A DNA stretch of 64,000 bases from Alnus glutinosa. Taxonomy: Eukaryota > Streptophyta > Magnoliopsida > Fagales > Betulaceae. Below, piece by piece: positions 36,901-48,500 of the stretch (positions are counted from its first letter, which is position 1; the number at the start of each line of letters is the position of its first letter). The DNA is taken from contig NC_084887.1 in the NCBI RefSeq assembly GCF_958979055.1, positions 38,877,120-38,941,119 on the forward strand, in the 5' to 3' direction. A program made the position numbers and the translations under genes. Below the pieces are notes generated by a model that saw only the letters and a program-made list of their open reading frames with translations, did not search any database and was not told the origin of the DNA.

Positions 36901-37873
36901 AAGCCTTGAAATTGAGAGCCCATGCTCCCTTTTCTCATTGGAGAGAGAAGAGATAGGCCTTTCTGCCATTTCTGATTCTCATGCAGAGTACAACTGGTAG
37001 TCCACATGCATAGGTCTCAGGATCATGATGCAGATGGATGGAGGTGAAGCCACTACCAAGAAAAATTATGTATGATAGAATTGTCATTGCTGAAAGGATG
37101 ACAGTATATTATTGGAAAAGAGAACATGGAAGTCCCTTAATGTGTTTTTTAAAGGCTTAAAAAAAAAAATTGGCTGAATAAGTGGAGATTAAAAAAAATA
37201 GAAACAAAGATTTCAAATCTAGTGAGATCTGATTTTCTAGTCAGATTCTGTGATCTTTCTCGCTCTTTCCACCACGCAAAGCAGGTTCTTGGTAATTTGA
37301 AAAAAAAGACTACTGCAAGTGGTCAGTTACAAACTGGCTGGTATAAGATGCTATAGTAATGCATGTTAGATATCTTAGAAACCCGTCAGGCTGTAGCCTA
37401 GTGATCAAAGGGTGGGCTTGGGATGAGCTGTAGGTTAGGGTATTATGAGTTTAATTTCGGACTAGGAATTCCTCTGGATTACCTGATACACGGTTTTGGC
37501 AGAGGAGTCGTGTATACGGAGTTTATTTTCCAGGGGTGGGTTCGAAGGGCCCTGCCTTGATAAGGTTCCACGTCATTAAAAATAAATAAAAAGATTTCTT
37601 AGAAATGCTATGCAATAATAAAGGGACCCTTTATCGCATTTTGGTTAGTGGCATCTTTATGCATGGTCCACGAAGCTTCTCCTTTTGTGATTGTGGCCTG
37701 ACTTCTTTCTTTATCAATGTAGAGTGTGTCGATTGCTTTGCTGATTATGGTCATCGAAAGTCTTAATTCTTTTTCTCATTGTTGATCAGCAATGCAGGGA
37801 AGGCCAGGATGTATTGCCCGAGCAAATTAAAGCGGTACTTTTGGATTCGGCTGGTTTCCATGGTATGATGTAG
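33941..37873 (+). CDS. ICE1: ICE1/SCREAM bHLH transcription factor
   Basis: Master bHLH regulator that activates CBF genes in the cold response and partners SPCH, MUTE and FAMA in stomatal development; acts in the nucleus. Four exons: 33941-35107, 35624-35848, 36507-36677 and 37790-37873, giving 548 residues (Arabidopsis ICE1 has 494). Visible: an N-terminal Gly run then an acidic run (15-28); [19 protein letters not shown]; the KRAA motif [13 protein letters not shown] with R264 at the site of the Arabidopsis ice1-1/scrm-D R236H change; basic region [16 protein letters not shown] and helix-loop-helix crossing the exon 1/2 junction (about 360-410); RVKEE with K447, the SUMO site equivalent to K393; PSSLPSPK with S457, equivalent to phosphosite S403; and a C-terminal ACT-like region. 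All key residues are intact. Intron 3 holds a SINE. Confidence 0.97.
37382..37591 (+). mobile_element. tRNA-derived SINE in ICE1 intron 3
   Basis: About 210 bp beginning with a tRNA-like head (GTAGCCTAGTGATCAAAG resembles an A box), a GGGTTCGAAGG segment downstream and an A-rich tail (AAAAATAAATAAAAAG). It is flanked by near-identical 14-base duplications, AGATATCTTAGAAA at 37368-37381 and AGATTTCTTAGAAA at 37592-37605. Structure and flanks fit a SINE in the sense orientation of the host gene. Confidence 0.8.
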
Positions 37874-39355
37874 CTCGAGTGAGTGCTTGCTTTGTAAATG
37901 CAACCAATTAGAAATGGAGGAACTAACTGTAGTGCTGTACGTGGAGTAGTTTGTAAATGCATTTGCTTCTCATTCCCATTGGTAAAGTTGCGCACAGACC
38001 AAGGTCAAGTAGGTCAGGTAATGTTTGAAGCGTGATTTACTATCATTAGTGGATATTTCTTGTAATCGTGTTTCAAAGCATAGCGATCGAATTTGTTGTG
38101 TTTCTCAAGTATCTTCAGCTTTGGGAGTAAATCTTTCCTCTTGTACTTATTCTGTATGGAAATAATTTTATTAGAATCTCACTGCCCATGTTTGATTATT
38201 GGGTTAATTACATTTAACTCCTTTCAACTATCATTCATTTACACGTTGTCACACTTAAATCTAATCCCCTTCAACTACCAATCGTCGTAAAAAATGTGCA
38301 TGTGACACTCATTTTTAATGTGAAATAATGAAAATATCCATAGTTTGGAAACTAAATTTACTTAAACACACTTGTTTGTCTTTTAATCTTGGTTCAGTTT
38401 GTTCTTCTCTCTCTCCCTGTCTTACCAGTAATTAGAGTTAAACAAAAACAAAGCATCCTCTCTCATCACACCCAGAATTGATATTTTTCACTGTCATAGT
38501 ATTATCTGCAATACATGATTTATAACCAACAAAAACGAATAAAGCACGTTTGCCATCAGTATATTCATAAGAGTTTATCGCCAACGAGATCTCAGAAAAA
38601 TGCAAAAAAACCCGTCACAGTCAAGTCTATATGTATGCCTTCTTCTTTTTTCTATTCTTTTTTTTAATGAATAAGTAGAACTATTATTAACAAAAAGAAT
38701 CATCTATACAACCAAAACTTCCAAAACACATCAAAAACACCTTACAAAACAGAGAAAACCTCTGTAAACCAACTAGAAACAAACAACAAACCACCACAAA
38801 CTAAACCAGAGTATTTACATCAATATTCCAGTTAAAACAAAGTCTTAACATTCTCTGAAGTCTTATTGAATCTTCCTTCTCCGGAAAGCCGAAACCGCAC
38901 CTCCCAAAAAATCATCTTCAAAATCTGTTCCTCAGTTCTCGAATGGCCACCAAATCTAAGTTCATTTCTAGCCCTCCAAAGACCATAGACAGCAGCACTA
39001 AGAACCAATCGGCAAGTCAACCCCAACATGGACTTAGTTTTCCAGTGGTTGCAACCTTCCTCAATCACATCATCCCAAACATTAGGAGGATCCAGAACAT
39101 TACATCTCTACAAATAAGTCTTCCAAATCTGTGAACTCAACCCACACTCAAAGATCAAGTGATCCCGACTTTTGGTACCATGACGACAAAAAACACATGT
39201 TGTATCACCCTTGAATCCCCAAGAAAGCAACCGATCTCCAATAGAAAGCCGGTTATAAATGGCTAACTAAAGGATGAAGGCTTGTTTCAGGATAGCATGT
39301 GGATGCCAAACCAACGGCCACCAACTAACATGATCCTTCTTTCTCCGAAGATAAT

Positions 39356-40711
39356 TGATGAGTGCAAAATATTGTATATTTGGACCTCCTAATTTGCATA
39401 TGCTAAACCTTTAGCCTTGTTATTATCTAATGTTTTTGGTTAGTTTTTGTATCCTAGTCTTTTGCAGGACATTGAGAGAAAACGGCAACTTTAAGGTGAA
39501 AAGTGCAAAGCTTGGAAAAAAGCACACTTTAAGAAAACTTGGATGATGTGGTTATGTTTAACCAATCATTGAAATGATTAAATCAAAATTTCTCTAATTG
39601 GAGTCAAAATCGAATTGGATTAAATTTTAGATTCTGCACATGTCATAGTATTTTGGCCATAACTTTTCTCTCAAGTATCGGATTAAGTTGAAACCAGTAG
39701 CGTTGGAAAGCTAACTCAAAAAAATACAAATCATTGTGAAATAGGATTTTCCTAATTCGAACGTCTGCTATGCCAAAAGTGTCCCGCAATATTAGAACGC
39801 AAATCTTGACGAATCCTATTCTGATTTGTATTATGATTGCTTCTAAATTTGACTAGGAGATTGAAGTACAATTTTTTTAGAATTTCAATTTTTTTAGAAT
39901 TTCTAGGGCTTCTAAGATTTGTTTGCTCCCTATAAATAGACTGCTAAGTCTCGATAAAAGGAGGGAAGCTAGAGATAAATATATTTTATTCTTTTTAGTT
40001 TAGTTTTTTTTTTTTAGGTTAGGTTTTACTTTCAATAGTCATGTGTAGCTAATTTCTGAACTAAGGTTGAGGATGAAGCATCGTCAATGAAGAACAACAA
40101 CACTTTCACGTAAGTTTTTATTGTCTGATTTTATTGGTTTTAATATTTCAATTGTTTTACTTCTTTTCAATGTGTGAAATGATTCTTAGATATTTATTGT
40201 GATTCAATGATACATTTGATGATTTGATATAATTTCACATAATTGATTGCTTGGTTTTTATTTACAAAACAATTGGATATCTCTTGTGATTTATTTTACG
40301 GATACATTTGATGATTTGGTTTAAACTGGGTATCTTTTGTGATTTGTGTAAAGAATGAATACATGAGATGTTTTGATTAACTGTTTGAAGCATAGTAAAA
40401 CATACTTAAGACTTTAATTTGTAAGAACTTCAGATTAATATTGATGAACATGGAGTATATTGTTATGATTCGGTGAATGTGGATTCCAAAACCTTAGTAT
40501 TTTTTCTTTGTTTTATTTTCCTTTATTTAGTTTATGTTTTCTTTTTATAAAAAAAAAATCAAACATTTTTTGGAACAAGGTTAAGATTTAATTAGTTTAG
40601 AAACAAAATTGTTCTTCAAAAACACAATTCCCTGTGAGATCGATCTCGCACTTGCAATCCATTAATTGCAAACGATTTGTGCACTTGCGAGTACAATTAA
40701 AATTCACATCA
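39356..40711. mobile_element. Solo LTR of an LTR retrotransposon, nested in the LINE
   Basis: A 1356-bp fossil that starts TGATGAGTGC and ends TTCACATCA, bounded by the 5-bp target duplication ATAAT at 39351-39355 and 40712-40716. The LINE zinc-knuckle region lies directly on both sides. No internal domain, primer-binding site or second LTR is seen, so it is most likely the product of LTR-LTR recombination. The superfamily (Gypsy or Copia) cannot be told from the LTR alone. It is younger than the LINE it interrupts; the intact duplication suggests moderate age. Confidence 0.85.
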
Positions 40712-42201
40712 ATAATCCCAGGTATCTACACTAACAAAAGTGCTAGAACTGGCAATAGTCCAAATCGGTTTATCAACTACACCAAGCCTCACTACAGGGA
40801 GCTTGCTCTGAATCGCAACAAGGACATGAGACCGAGTCGGCCTCCAACACCAAGCACCATCTTTTAAAACAGAATTCAGCTTGGCTTCCAGTTTGCTATG
40901 GGAATCATAAACAATTCTAAACCCAAATCTCTCAACCAAGGTTCCAAGAGGATGCCAATTATCCATCCGCATGTGGATACGACCTCCTTCTCCAACTTCA
41001 AAACGAAGAAAATTTATAGCAAGACCTCAAAGTTTCAAGATTTTTCTTCAACACCAAGAATTGTTTTGAGGGATATTTACACTCCATTAACTTTTCCCTC
41101 TCTGCAAGTATGCTTGAATCCAAGCTACCCAGATTGAACTCAACCGAGCAAACAGACACCAAACATGCCTCAGCATAGACGAAATATTCAAGGTCTCTAA
41201 ATCTTTCAAACCCAAACCACTTTCTTTTTTAGGATAACAAATAGCATTCCAAGCCAATTTAGCCTTAGCAGCATTCCCATCCTTGCCATTCCAAATAAAC
41301 TGATTGAACTTTTGATTGACATCCTTTATAATCTTCTTTGGAATAATAAAAATACCAGTCCAATAAACTTGAAGACTATAAAGGATAGAATAAAGTAATT
41401 GCAGCATACCAGCAAAAGATAGGTTCTTAGAGGTCCAAGAATCCATTCAGCTAGTGATTTTCTCAATAAATCAAGGGCACACAAGATACCGAACAGGAAG
41501 CTGCCCTTCCTTCATATGCAAGTCCTCCAAAAAAGAAGCCTTCAATCTGTCTGAAACTCCAAAACATTAAACATAACTTTTTGAAGGGTTGACCTTCAAA
41601 CCAAACAGCACCTCAAACTTGAATAATGCATCCTTAATAATAGAGATGGAGGAAAGATTAGCAACAGAAAAAATAAGCAAGTCATTCGCAAAACAAAGGT
41701 GAGTGAGTTCCAGCTTAGAACACCTAGGGTGAAACTTAAAACCCAAACCTTCCCGAGTAAGCTCCCCCAAAATTCTGTAAAAGACTTTAATAGCAATGAC
41801 AAAAAGGTAGGGGGATAAGGGACCCCCTTGCCTCAACTCCTTTTCGCCTTTAAAATACCTTACCAAAGTCCCATTAAGTGAGATAGAAAACCTTGGAGAG
41901 GTTATACACATCTTAACCCACTTAACAAATTTGGCGGGGAACCCACAACAGGCGAGGCAATGAACCATAAACTTCCAATCTACAGAATCATAAGCCTTCA
42001 TCAAGTCCACCTTCAAGGTACATCTAGGCTGACCAGCCTAACCCTCATTTCTGTGATAATTCCAGACTAATTCTTGAGCCAATAGGATATTCTCAAATAT
42101 GCTTCTATTCAGGATAAAAGCTGACTGAGTTCTACTGACCACCAAATCAAGAACAAGCAACATTCTATTGGACAAGATTTTTGTAATGCACTTGTAAAGG
42201 A

Positions 42202-42287
42202 CATTACAACTAGCAATAGGCCTGAAATCACCCATAACTACAAGTGCATTACAACTAGCAATAGGCCTGAAATCACCCATAACTATA
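42202..42287. repeat. 45-bp tandem duplication at the truncated LINE end
   Basis: CATTACAACTAGCAATAGGC recurs with a 45-bp period at 42202 and 42247, repeating the coding of GDFRPIASCN on the minus strand. It sits exactly at the 5' break of the LINE, so it probably arose during insertion or repair. Confidence 0.8.
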
Positions 42288-43384
42288 TGTTCAAGGAGAA
42301 GATAAATATATCATGATTGAGATCTAACCTCGAGCTTGTCTTCATTAAGATCTAAGTATTGACTCCAACTTAAATATTCTTATATGGTTTTAGGGAAAAA
42401 TACTCTATTGGTCCATGAGGTCTGACCTTTTATCAAATTGCTTCCTAATTTCCCAAAGTTATCAATATTTTTTATTTTTATTTTTTTGTTTTTATCTTCA
42501 TGGAGCCACTCCACTTTAATTATGGAAGATATTTTTATGTGATTTCTCCATTTAGCATTGCCATAAATATTTTGTTTGTAATTTATTGTTTCACATTACA
42601 TGCATCTCAATCTTTAATTGCTAATTTTCTTTTGCTTAAAGTTATGGTTTTTCATATTGCTCATCTCTCTTTGTTGTAAATGAGACGTTACAAGGAATAT
42701 TCAATTTTATGTTGCATTGTCAGATGGTGTATCGGTCGGAAGTCCCATACACGAGGTGGTTTTTGATGGGGCGAATACCTCTGATCATACTAAGTGGCTT
42801 ACTGCTAGAAGGAAAGAACAATTTGAGATTCTGATGGCCAAAGAATTCTAAAGAATCTAAATGATGAGGTACACTTGTTGCTTTCAAACAGTAGATTTGT
42901 GGGTGAACCATAAAATTGCTTCTTATAAATTATTTTCTTTAGTAATTCGCCGGAGCAGGCCGGAGATGATCAACTTCAATGATTATGTTATTTCTCCTCC
43001 TTTGTACTTAAATAAATATGAAATGTATATTGATGCTTTAAATGAATTTAAATGCTTTGGAATGATTTGCTAGAGGGCTTTGCTTTTTAAAAGGTCATGA
43101 TACATTGTTATGAGCTCATTGTCTCAATTTTACATTACACTTTTTTTCTTTTTTCCTTTCAATTATTCATTTATATTGGTTATAATAAAATGAAGTAGTA
43201 CCTCGTGGGTGGGTGCGGCCCTCTAGTAAAAAAAGATGGATGAACTCCCCATGTAGTGACATATTTTTCAAGTGTCACATATATTCGGCAATAATATTGA
43301 TAACGATGGATGAATGATATGCTAACACACAATAAAATTGTCCCTAGAGCCCCGCTGGGGGAGGTACATTTGGTGGGGTGTTAC

Positions 43385-43474
43385 AAAAATATCACTTACA
43401 TACTCACCTTCTCATATGAAGTAGGGCCTACATGTAAGAGGGTGAGTGTATATAAAATGTGTAAGTGATATTTT
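43385..43474. mobile_element. Small foldback element
   Basis: Inverted arms AAAAATATCACTTACATACT and (inverted right arm) AAATATCACTTACACATTTT, with CTCACC/GGTGAG inside. About 90 bp with a short loop. Confidence 0.55.
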
Positions 43475-43772
43475 TTTTTTTTAACTTTCCTATAGGTAGA
43501 TGGATGATACGTTACCGTAGCAATAATAATGAAAGGGAACAGTAGTAATAATATCATCAACGACGACGTATCTACATGGAAACAAAATATAGTGATGTTA
43601 CAGTTGTTACTGATGTAGATGTAGATGGAATTGAATGGCCAAGACCGTCGATCTCTCTGTAGTGGTCAACGCAACACTGGAGTCTACACACTGACGCACA
43701 CTTGCGACAGAGAGGTCCACCTTGGTTTCAACTCTGAACTTTCTTCAAAAGCCCAAGCAACGTTTCACTTTT

Positions 43773-43919
43773 GAAAAATGATAAATATACAACCCTATCA
43801 CAATTTTGGCACAACCCTCACTTACAATGAAGTGAGGCCCACGTGTATGGGCCCCACCTCATTGTGAGTGGGTTGTGCCAAAGTTGTACAAAAGGGTTGT
43901 ACCCCAATCATTTCCTTTC
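43773..43919. mobile_element. Foldback MITE, about 147 bp
   Basis: Arms of about 65 bp: TACAACCCTATCACAATTTT on the left and TACAACCCTTTTGTACAACT read in from the right, both followed by GGCACAACCC and ending at a central GGCCCA/TGGGCC pair. No coding sequence. Confidence 0.7.
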
Positions 43920-45114
43920 ACTTTCACATTCACTCGCCAACTTCGTCAATGCCAAACCCGCGCCCATTCGTCGCATAACTCTTTACCACCTGTTCAATTA
44001 CATTTTTTCTCCGTTTCAATTTTCATGGAAAAGAAGAGGGATTTTGTAGTTAAAAGTATATATACTGTTAAATATAATAAAATAAACTTATAAAAATGAC
44101 TCTTTTCAATAAAATGGGAAGAATCCGATTCTCCAAAGAAGTGTTACCATTTGTACGTCCATCCCAATTAAAAGCAACATTGGATGCTTACAAAATAAAC
44201 AAAAAATAATAAACAAAAATATCAGAGTATTTTTTGTTTTTAATTTTTTTACATGTTTATTAAAAAAAAAAGTGAAAAGAGATTTAAATTAGTGACTTTG
44301 ATATACACGATTTTTTTTTTTTTTTTATTGGGTGAGATAGATCGTACATGTACACCCACATGTGTTTCTGATCTTTAAATGACCAATAGCAGAATTGTCA
44401 AACTCATCTTGTACTAGTCATTATTGGTTATGACACGGGACACAAATTGTCAAACGCAAGTCTTGTCTATTCATAGAAAAAAAAAAAGAAAAAAAGTCTT
44501 GTCTATATTTATAAGTATATACTCCTCTCGTATTAATAATATTTTGTGTTGCATAACCATTTTTATTGATTATATTATTCTCTATCAATCTAAATAGCGC
44601 CATATCTACTTATACAACACAAAAAATGTGTATTTATTTTTTGGTTTAAAACTAGAGTCTCAATGGATGAATATGACCTAATTAATATTTTTGTTTTTAT
44701 GTGTTCCATTGAAGAAAACCTTACTATGTTTGATGTATATTATTTTACATTTAGTTTCACTTTTTTTAAAATAAAAAATAAAAAAATTGCGTGTGGAAAA
44801 TGGAATTATTGTAAAATTTAAACTTTAATTTGGAAATTTGTATTAGTGTGTTGAACATGTAAATACATTTATTTTTTACTAGCATTGGTCAGTAGGCAAT
44901 TGTGCGCAACCGGCTGTGACAATAGCTTTCCCGAAGGGGTAATTGACACGAAGCGCAGGATTGAATCTCGGCCGTCAGTTTTAACAGAAACCGCAGGAGG
45001 GTTTCTGAGCAAAATTGACACAATACGTTTTTGTGTGGGATTCAAACGGTCCTTTTATGTACAGGAAGAGAGAGGCGCCGCCGGGTATTGAGTTTGAGTC
45101 GCATTTTCCTTGCA

Positions 45115-45151
45115 TTCCTTCGGAGCTTTGGACTCTAAAGCTCCGAAGGAA
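45115..45151. promoter_or_regulatory. Perfect 15-bp hairpin upstream of the aspartate kinase start
   Basis: Arms TTCCTTCGGAGCTTT (45115-45129) and AAAGCTCCGAAGGAA (45137-45151) pair without mismatch around a 7-base loop. It lies 400 bp before the ATG, in sequence that may be leader or promoter. If transcribed it would fold stably. Function unknown. Confidence 0.6.
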
Positions 45152-45552
45152 CCTGAGTGCTTACCCATTCTTTGTTCTTCGAAAAATTCTGCTTTTGGAA
45201 CCGCTTCGTAGCTCGCTGTCAAGGTACCTCCGGATCTCTTTCTCCATTTTTTCCTCTTAAGTTTTGGTTGCATTTCTCTTTCTATTGCAGTTCTTTTACT
45301 TATAATGGAAGCGAAATGTAAATTCGTACAAACACACGTTACTTTTGTGTAATTTTGTCGTTATTTTTTCTGTGTTGTTTTTGAATGATTTGATTGAATA
45401 GTGGAATGTGCAGATCGAACGGTTGAATTTTGAAGCAAATTTTGGCGAACATCTTATTCTCGGTTCAGATCTTTGAGAAAATTTTGCAATAGGCAATTGA
45501 ATTTTGCATCAATTCGTCGAAATAGCTTGGTAGATCCGTTAGCTAATTAAGC

Positions 45553-48500
45553 ATGGAGGCCGGATTGCAATTTGCTGGAGTTAAGACTTTGTGCCCCGTT
45601 TCATCGAGGAGATCTTCATATTTCCGGCCTCTATGCACAAAGCGGCTTCGTTTTTCTACTTTTGCTGCTTCGGCATCCGGACTATCGCATACGAGTGTGA
45701 AGAGTTGTTGTAGAAGCAGAGTTTTGAAAGTGAGTTGCGAGGTAGGGAGTGTGGATGTCCTTGAAAGGAAGGAAACGGAGAATCAAGGTTTCGGCGAAGC
45801 AGGGAATCAATTGACGTGTGTCATGAAGTTCGGTGGCTCGTCGGTGGCCAACGCTGAGAGAATGAGAGAGGTAGCTGAGCTCATTCTCGGCTTCCCGAAT
45901 GAGAGACCGGTGATTGTTTTATCGGCAATGGGAAAGACGACGAACAAGCTTTTGTTGGTATGCATATAATTTGTTGTTATCAAGCTTTTATTGGTATGCA
46001 TATAATTTGTTCTTATGTATTTTGGTAAACTATAAAAGAAAGAAGAATGTAATGTAATTGAATTGGTTTGTATTCTGTGTTAGGCTGGAGAAACGGCTGT
46101 CGGCTGTGGTGTTACTAACATATCGAGTATTGAGGAGTTGAGCTTTGTAAAAGCACTGCATCTCGAGACTGTGGAAGAGCTTGGAATAGACAAGTCTACT
46201 GTAGCAAGTGAGTTCCTTTCTTGCATGTAGGATCGGTTGTTATTGGTCAGAACTAGTAGTTTGGGTTTGTATTGTAATATCTAAATCAGAGTACGTGTAA
46301 TGATACTAGTCATATAGCTGTGAAGTATTTCTTATAACTCTTCGGGTTGGCAGTACACTGCAGTTCTGTCCTCTTTAGGATTGGCATCTTGAAGGGAAGT
46401 ATATTTAAAATATATAAGGATGTTACAATTCTGCTGGCGTCAGTTTCTTAAGTATCTAATTTTTGGTTCTAAGCCACTTCAATTAGAAAGAAAAAGAAAG
46501 AAAAAAGAAATTAAGCTGAGGCAAATGCATAAATATAGCTTTGCATTTTTATTAAAGGCAGTTTCAAACGCATAAATATAGGGTCCTCATACTTGGGAGC
46601 TCCATTATGCATTATGGTACCTTGATATTGAACCCCATATGTGTATGAAGTACTATAGACCTTTATCCTTTGCATCAAAAGTGGGCATTATAAACTCTTG
46701 ATGCACAATTTATGTGCTTGTTTGTTTCTAGTGAGCAGCTTAAGCTTGGTTTATTTTAATCAATTAGTTGAACTTGTCTACTTTCTGATCAAGTTGAGAT
46801 TCCCGTTCGCGTGGAAACCTTAAGAAATGTCAACTTGTCTTAGTTGGGTTTGTTTGGTGTTATTTATGTATTAATGTTATGTTTTTAGAAAGTTATCAGA
46901 TGATCACATGTAGTATCAATTCATTGAGTATCTTTTAGTTTAGGCGTTTATTTCAGTACATTAAAATTTCTAATGAATGGTTCTCTCCAATAATTGATGG
47001 GATATTGTTTTGCGAAAAGAAATCATCTATGTCTGCGAAACTTGAACAAGGGTCGCATAGAGTTCTGGCCATGCTAGATATTTCAACCAAAGTCAAGAAT
47101 GGAAAAACCAGTATTGTGACTGCTACATCCACTGATACAGATGGGTGGCCTTTTAATTAACAATTGGAGTCTCTGACAGTGCGAATTGTTATCAATTTCT
47201 AGAAACTCTTGATATTATTGAGTTTCATCATATTTTACACAATAGATGTCCTTATGTCATAATTGCTCTAAGCATCTCTTTATCTTATTGCCATTGAATA
47301 GGTTAGTACGTGTACCATCTTTATCCTCTCTTTATTTGTTGGATTCAGATGATTATCATTTATTCTTGTCTCTATGGCTGACTTGGTGTTGGTCAAAAAA
47401 AATATTTGCAGCACACCTAGAAGAATTGGAGCAGCTTCTCAAGGGAATTGCTATGATGAAAGAGCTGACTCTAAGGACAAAAGACTACCTAGTTTCATTT
47501 GGGGAGTGCATGTCCACTAGGATCTTTGCAGCATATTTGAATAAAATTGGTGTAAAAGCTCGCCAAGTATGTTGTTTCCTGATTACTTATCTATTCTTTA
47601 ATGCGATTAGTCAGTTATTATTCTTAATTGACTGGTATATGAACCTAATAGTCCTTTGAAGAAAATGGTTAGACTTGGATTTGTGCTTTCAATTACATTG
47701 CTTAAAACCATTCTTGATAAGTGCTGTTTATAACCCCCCGCCCCCCCATGCTTTCTCTTGCAGTATGATGCCTTTGAGATTGGTTTTATAACCACAGATG
47801 ACTTTACGAATGCGGATATTTTGGAAGCAACTTATCCAGCTGTTGCAAAGAAGTTGAATGGTGATTGGGTTTACGAGCCTGCAATACCAATTGTTACTGG
47901 CTTCCTTGGAAAGGTATTTTTACTGGCTAGATGCTTATTAGATTTTCTTATTGGAAGAACTTGAAAGTTGGTTTCCTGTAAGGATTGACAATAGTGGTAA
48001 CAAATTTTGTTGTCCTAATTGTAGGGCTGGAGGTCATGTGCAGTTACTACATTGGGTAGGGGTGGTAGTGATTTAACAGCCACAACCATTGGTAAAGCAC
48101 TAGGATTGCGAGAGATACAGGTCAGTTAAGGTTTACATCTTGAGATTTGTCACTAGATATGCATATGCATGAGTGATGACCCCCAGGACCCAGCTTCAGA
48201 TGTTTAAGGGATGGGGCGGGGTGGAATTGGGAAAGGTATAAGGTTCATTTCTTGCCTTGTAAAAAAAAACCTACTCCTATGTACACATAGTCGAAGACAT
48301 GGGTATACAGATGGTACTAAAAACAAATGCATGTGTAAAACAGTAGCATTTGAAAACTTTTATGTTAAATTTGAATGGGATTCTTGGATGTGTTTTTGCT
48401 TAATTTCCATATTTTCTTCAATATAAACAAATTTATTTGAATCCTTTACAGGTGTGGAAGGATGTTGATGGTGTTTTAACATGTGATCCTAATATATATC

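Larger units (their letters stand above)
38657..42290 (-). mobile_element. 5'-truncated LINE (plant L1-type), interrupted by a solo LTR
   Basis: Read on the minus strand from 42290: reverse transcriptase start (GDFRPIASCN, LVVSRTQSAFILNRSI), then 41567-42016 with MKVDLMKAYDSVDW, LRQGGPLSPYLFVI and CFANDLLIFS. The expected catalytic FADD reads F-A-N-D (41681-41692). Then a connection region (41087-41446, WNGKDGNAAKAKLAW) and a zinc-knuckle end (40709-40972, and 38832-39350 with VFCRHGTKSRDHLIFECG). The reading frame is broken in several places and the endonuclease part is missing. A poly-T at 38657-38665 on the plus strand is the LINE tail. Length without the inserted LTR is about 2.3 kb. The element is dead. 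Confidence 0.88.
42291..45114. other. Intergenic between the LINE and the aspartate kinase gene
   Basis: No supported gene. A 43-codon open stretch at 42722-42850 (FDGANTSDHTKWL) follows a good splice-acceptor-like sequence but I do not recognise it. It also holds foldback elements at 43385-43474 and 43773-43919. Confidence 0.45.

Noticed and set aside
42722-42850. 43-codon open stretch after a splice-acceptor-like sequence
   Set aside because: I cannot match it to a family and find no neighbouring exons; kept only as a note in the intergenic entry.
44885-45260. Open frames upstream of aspartate kinase that could be an extra N-terminal exon
   Set aside because: The ATG at 45553 already gives a full transit peptide; the upstream frames show no similarity to aspartate kinases and contain the hairpin.
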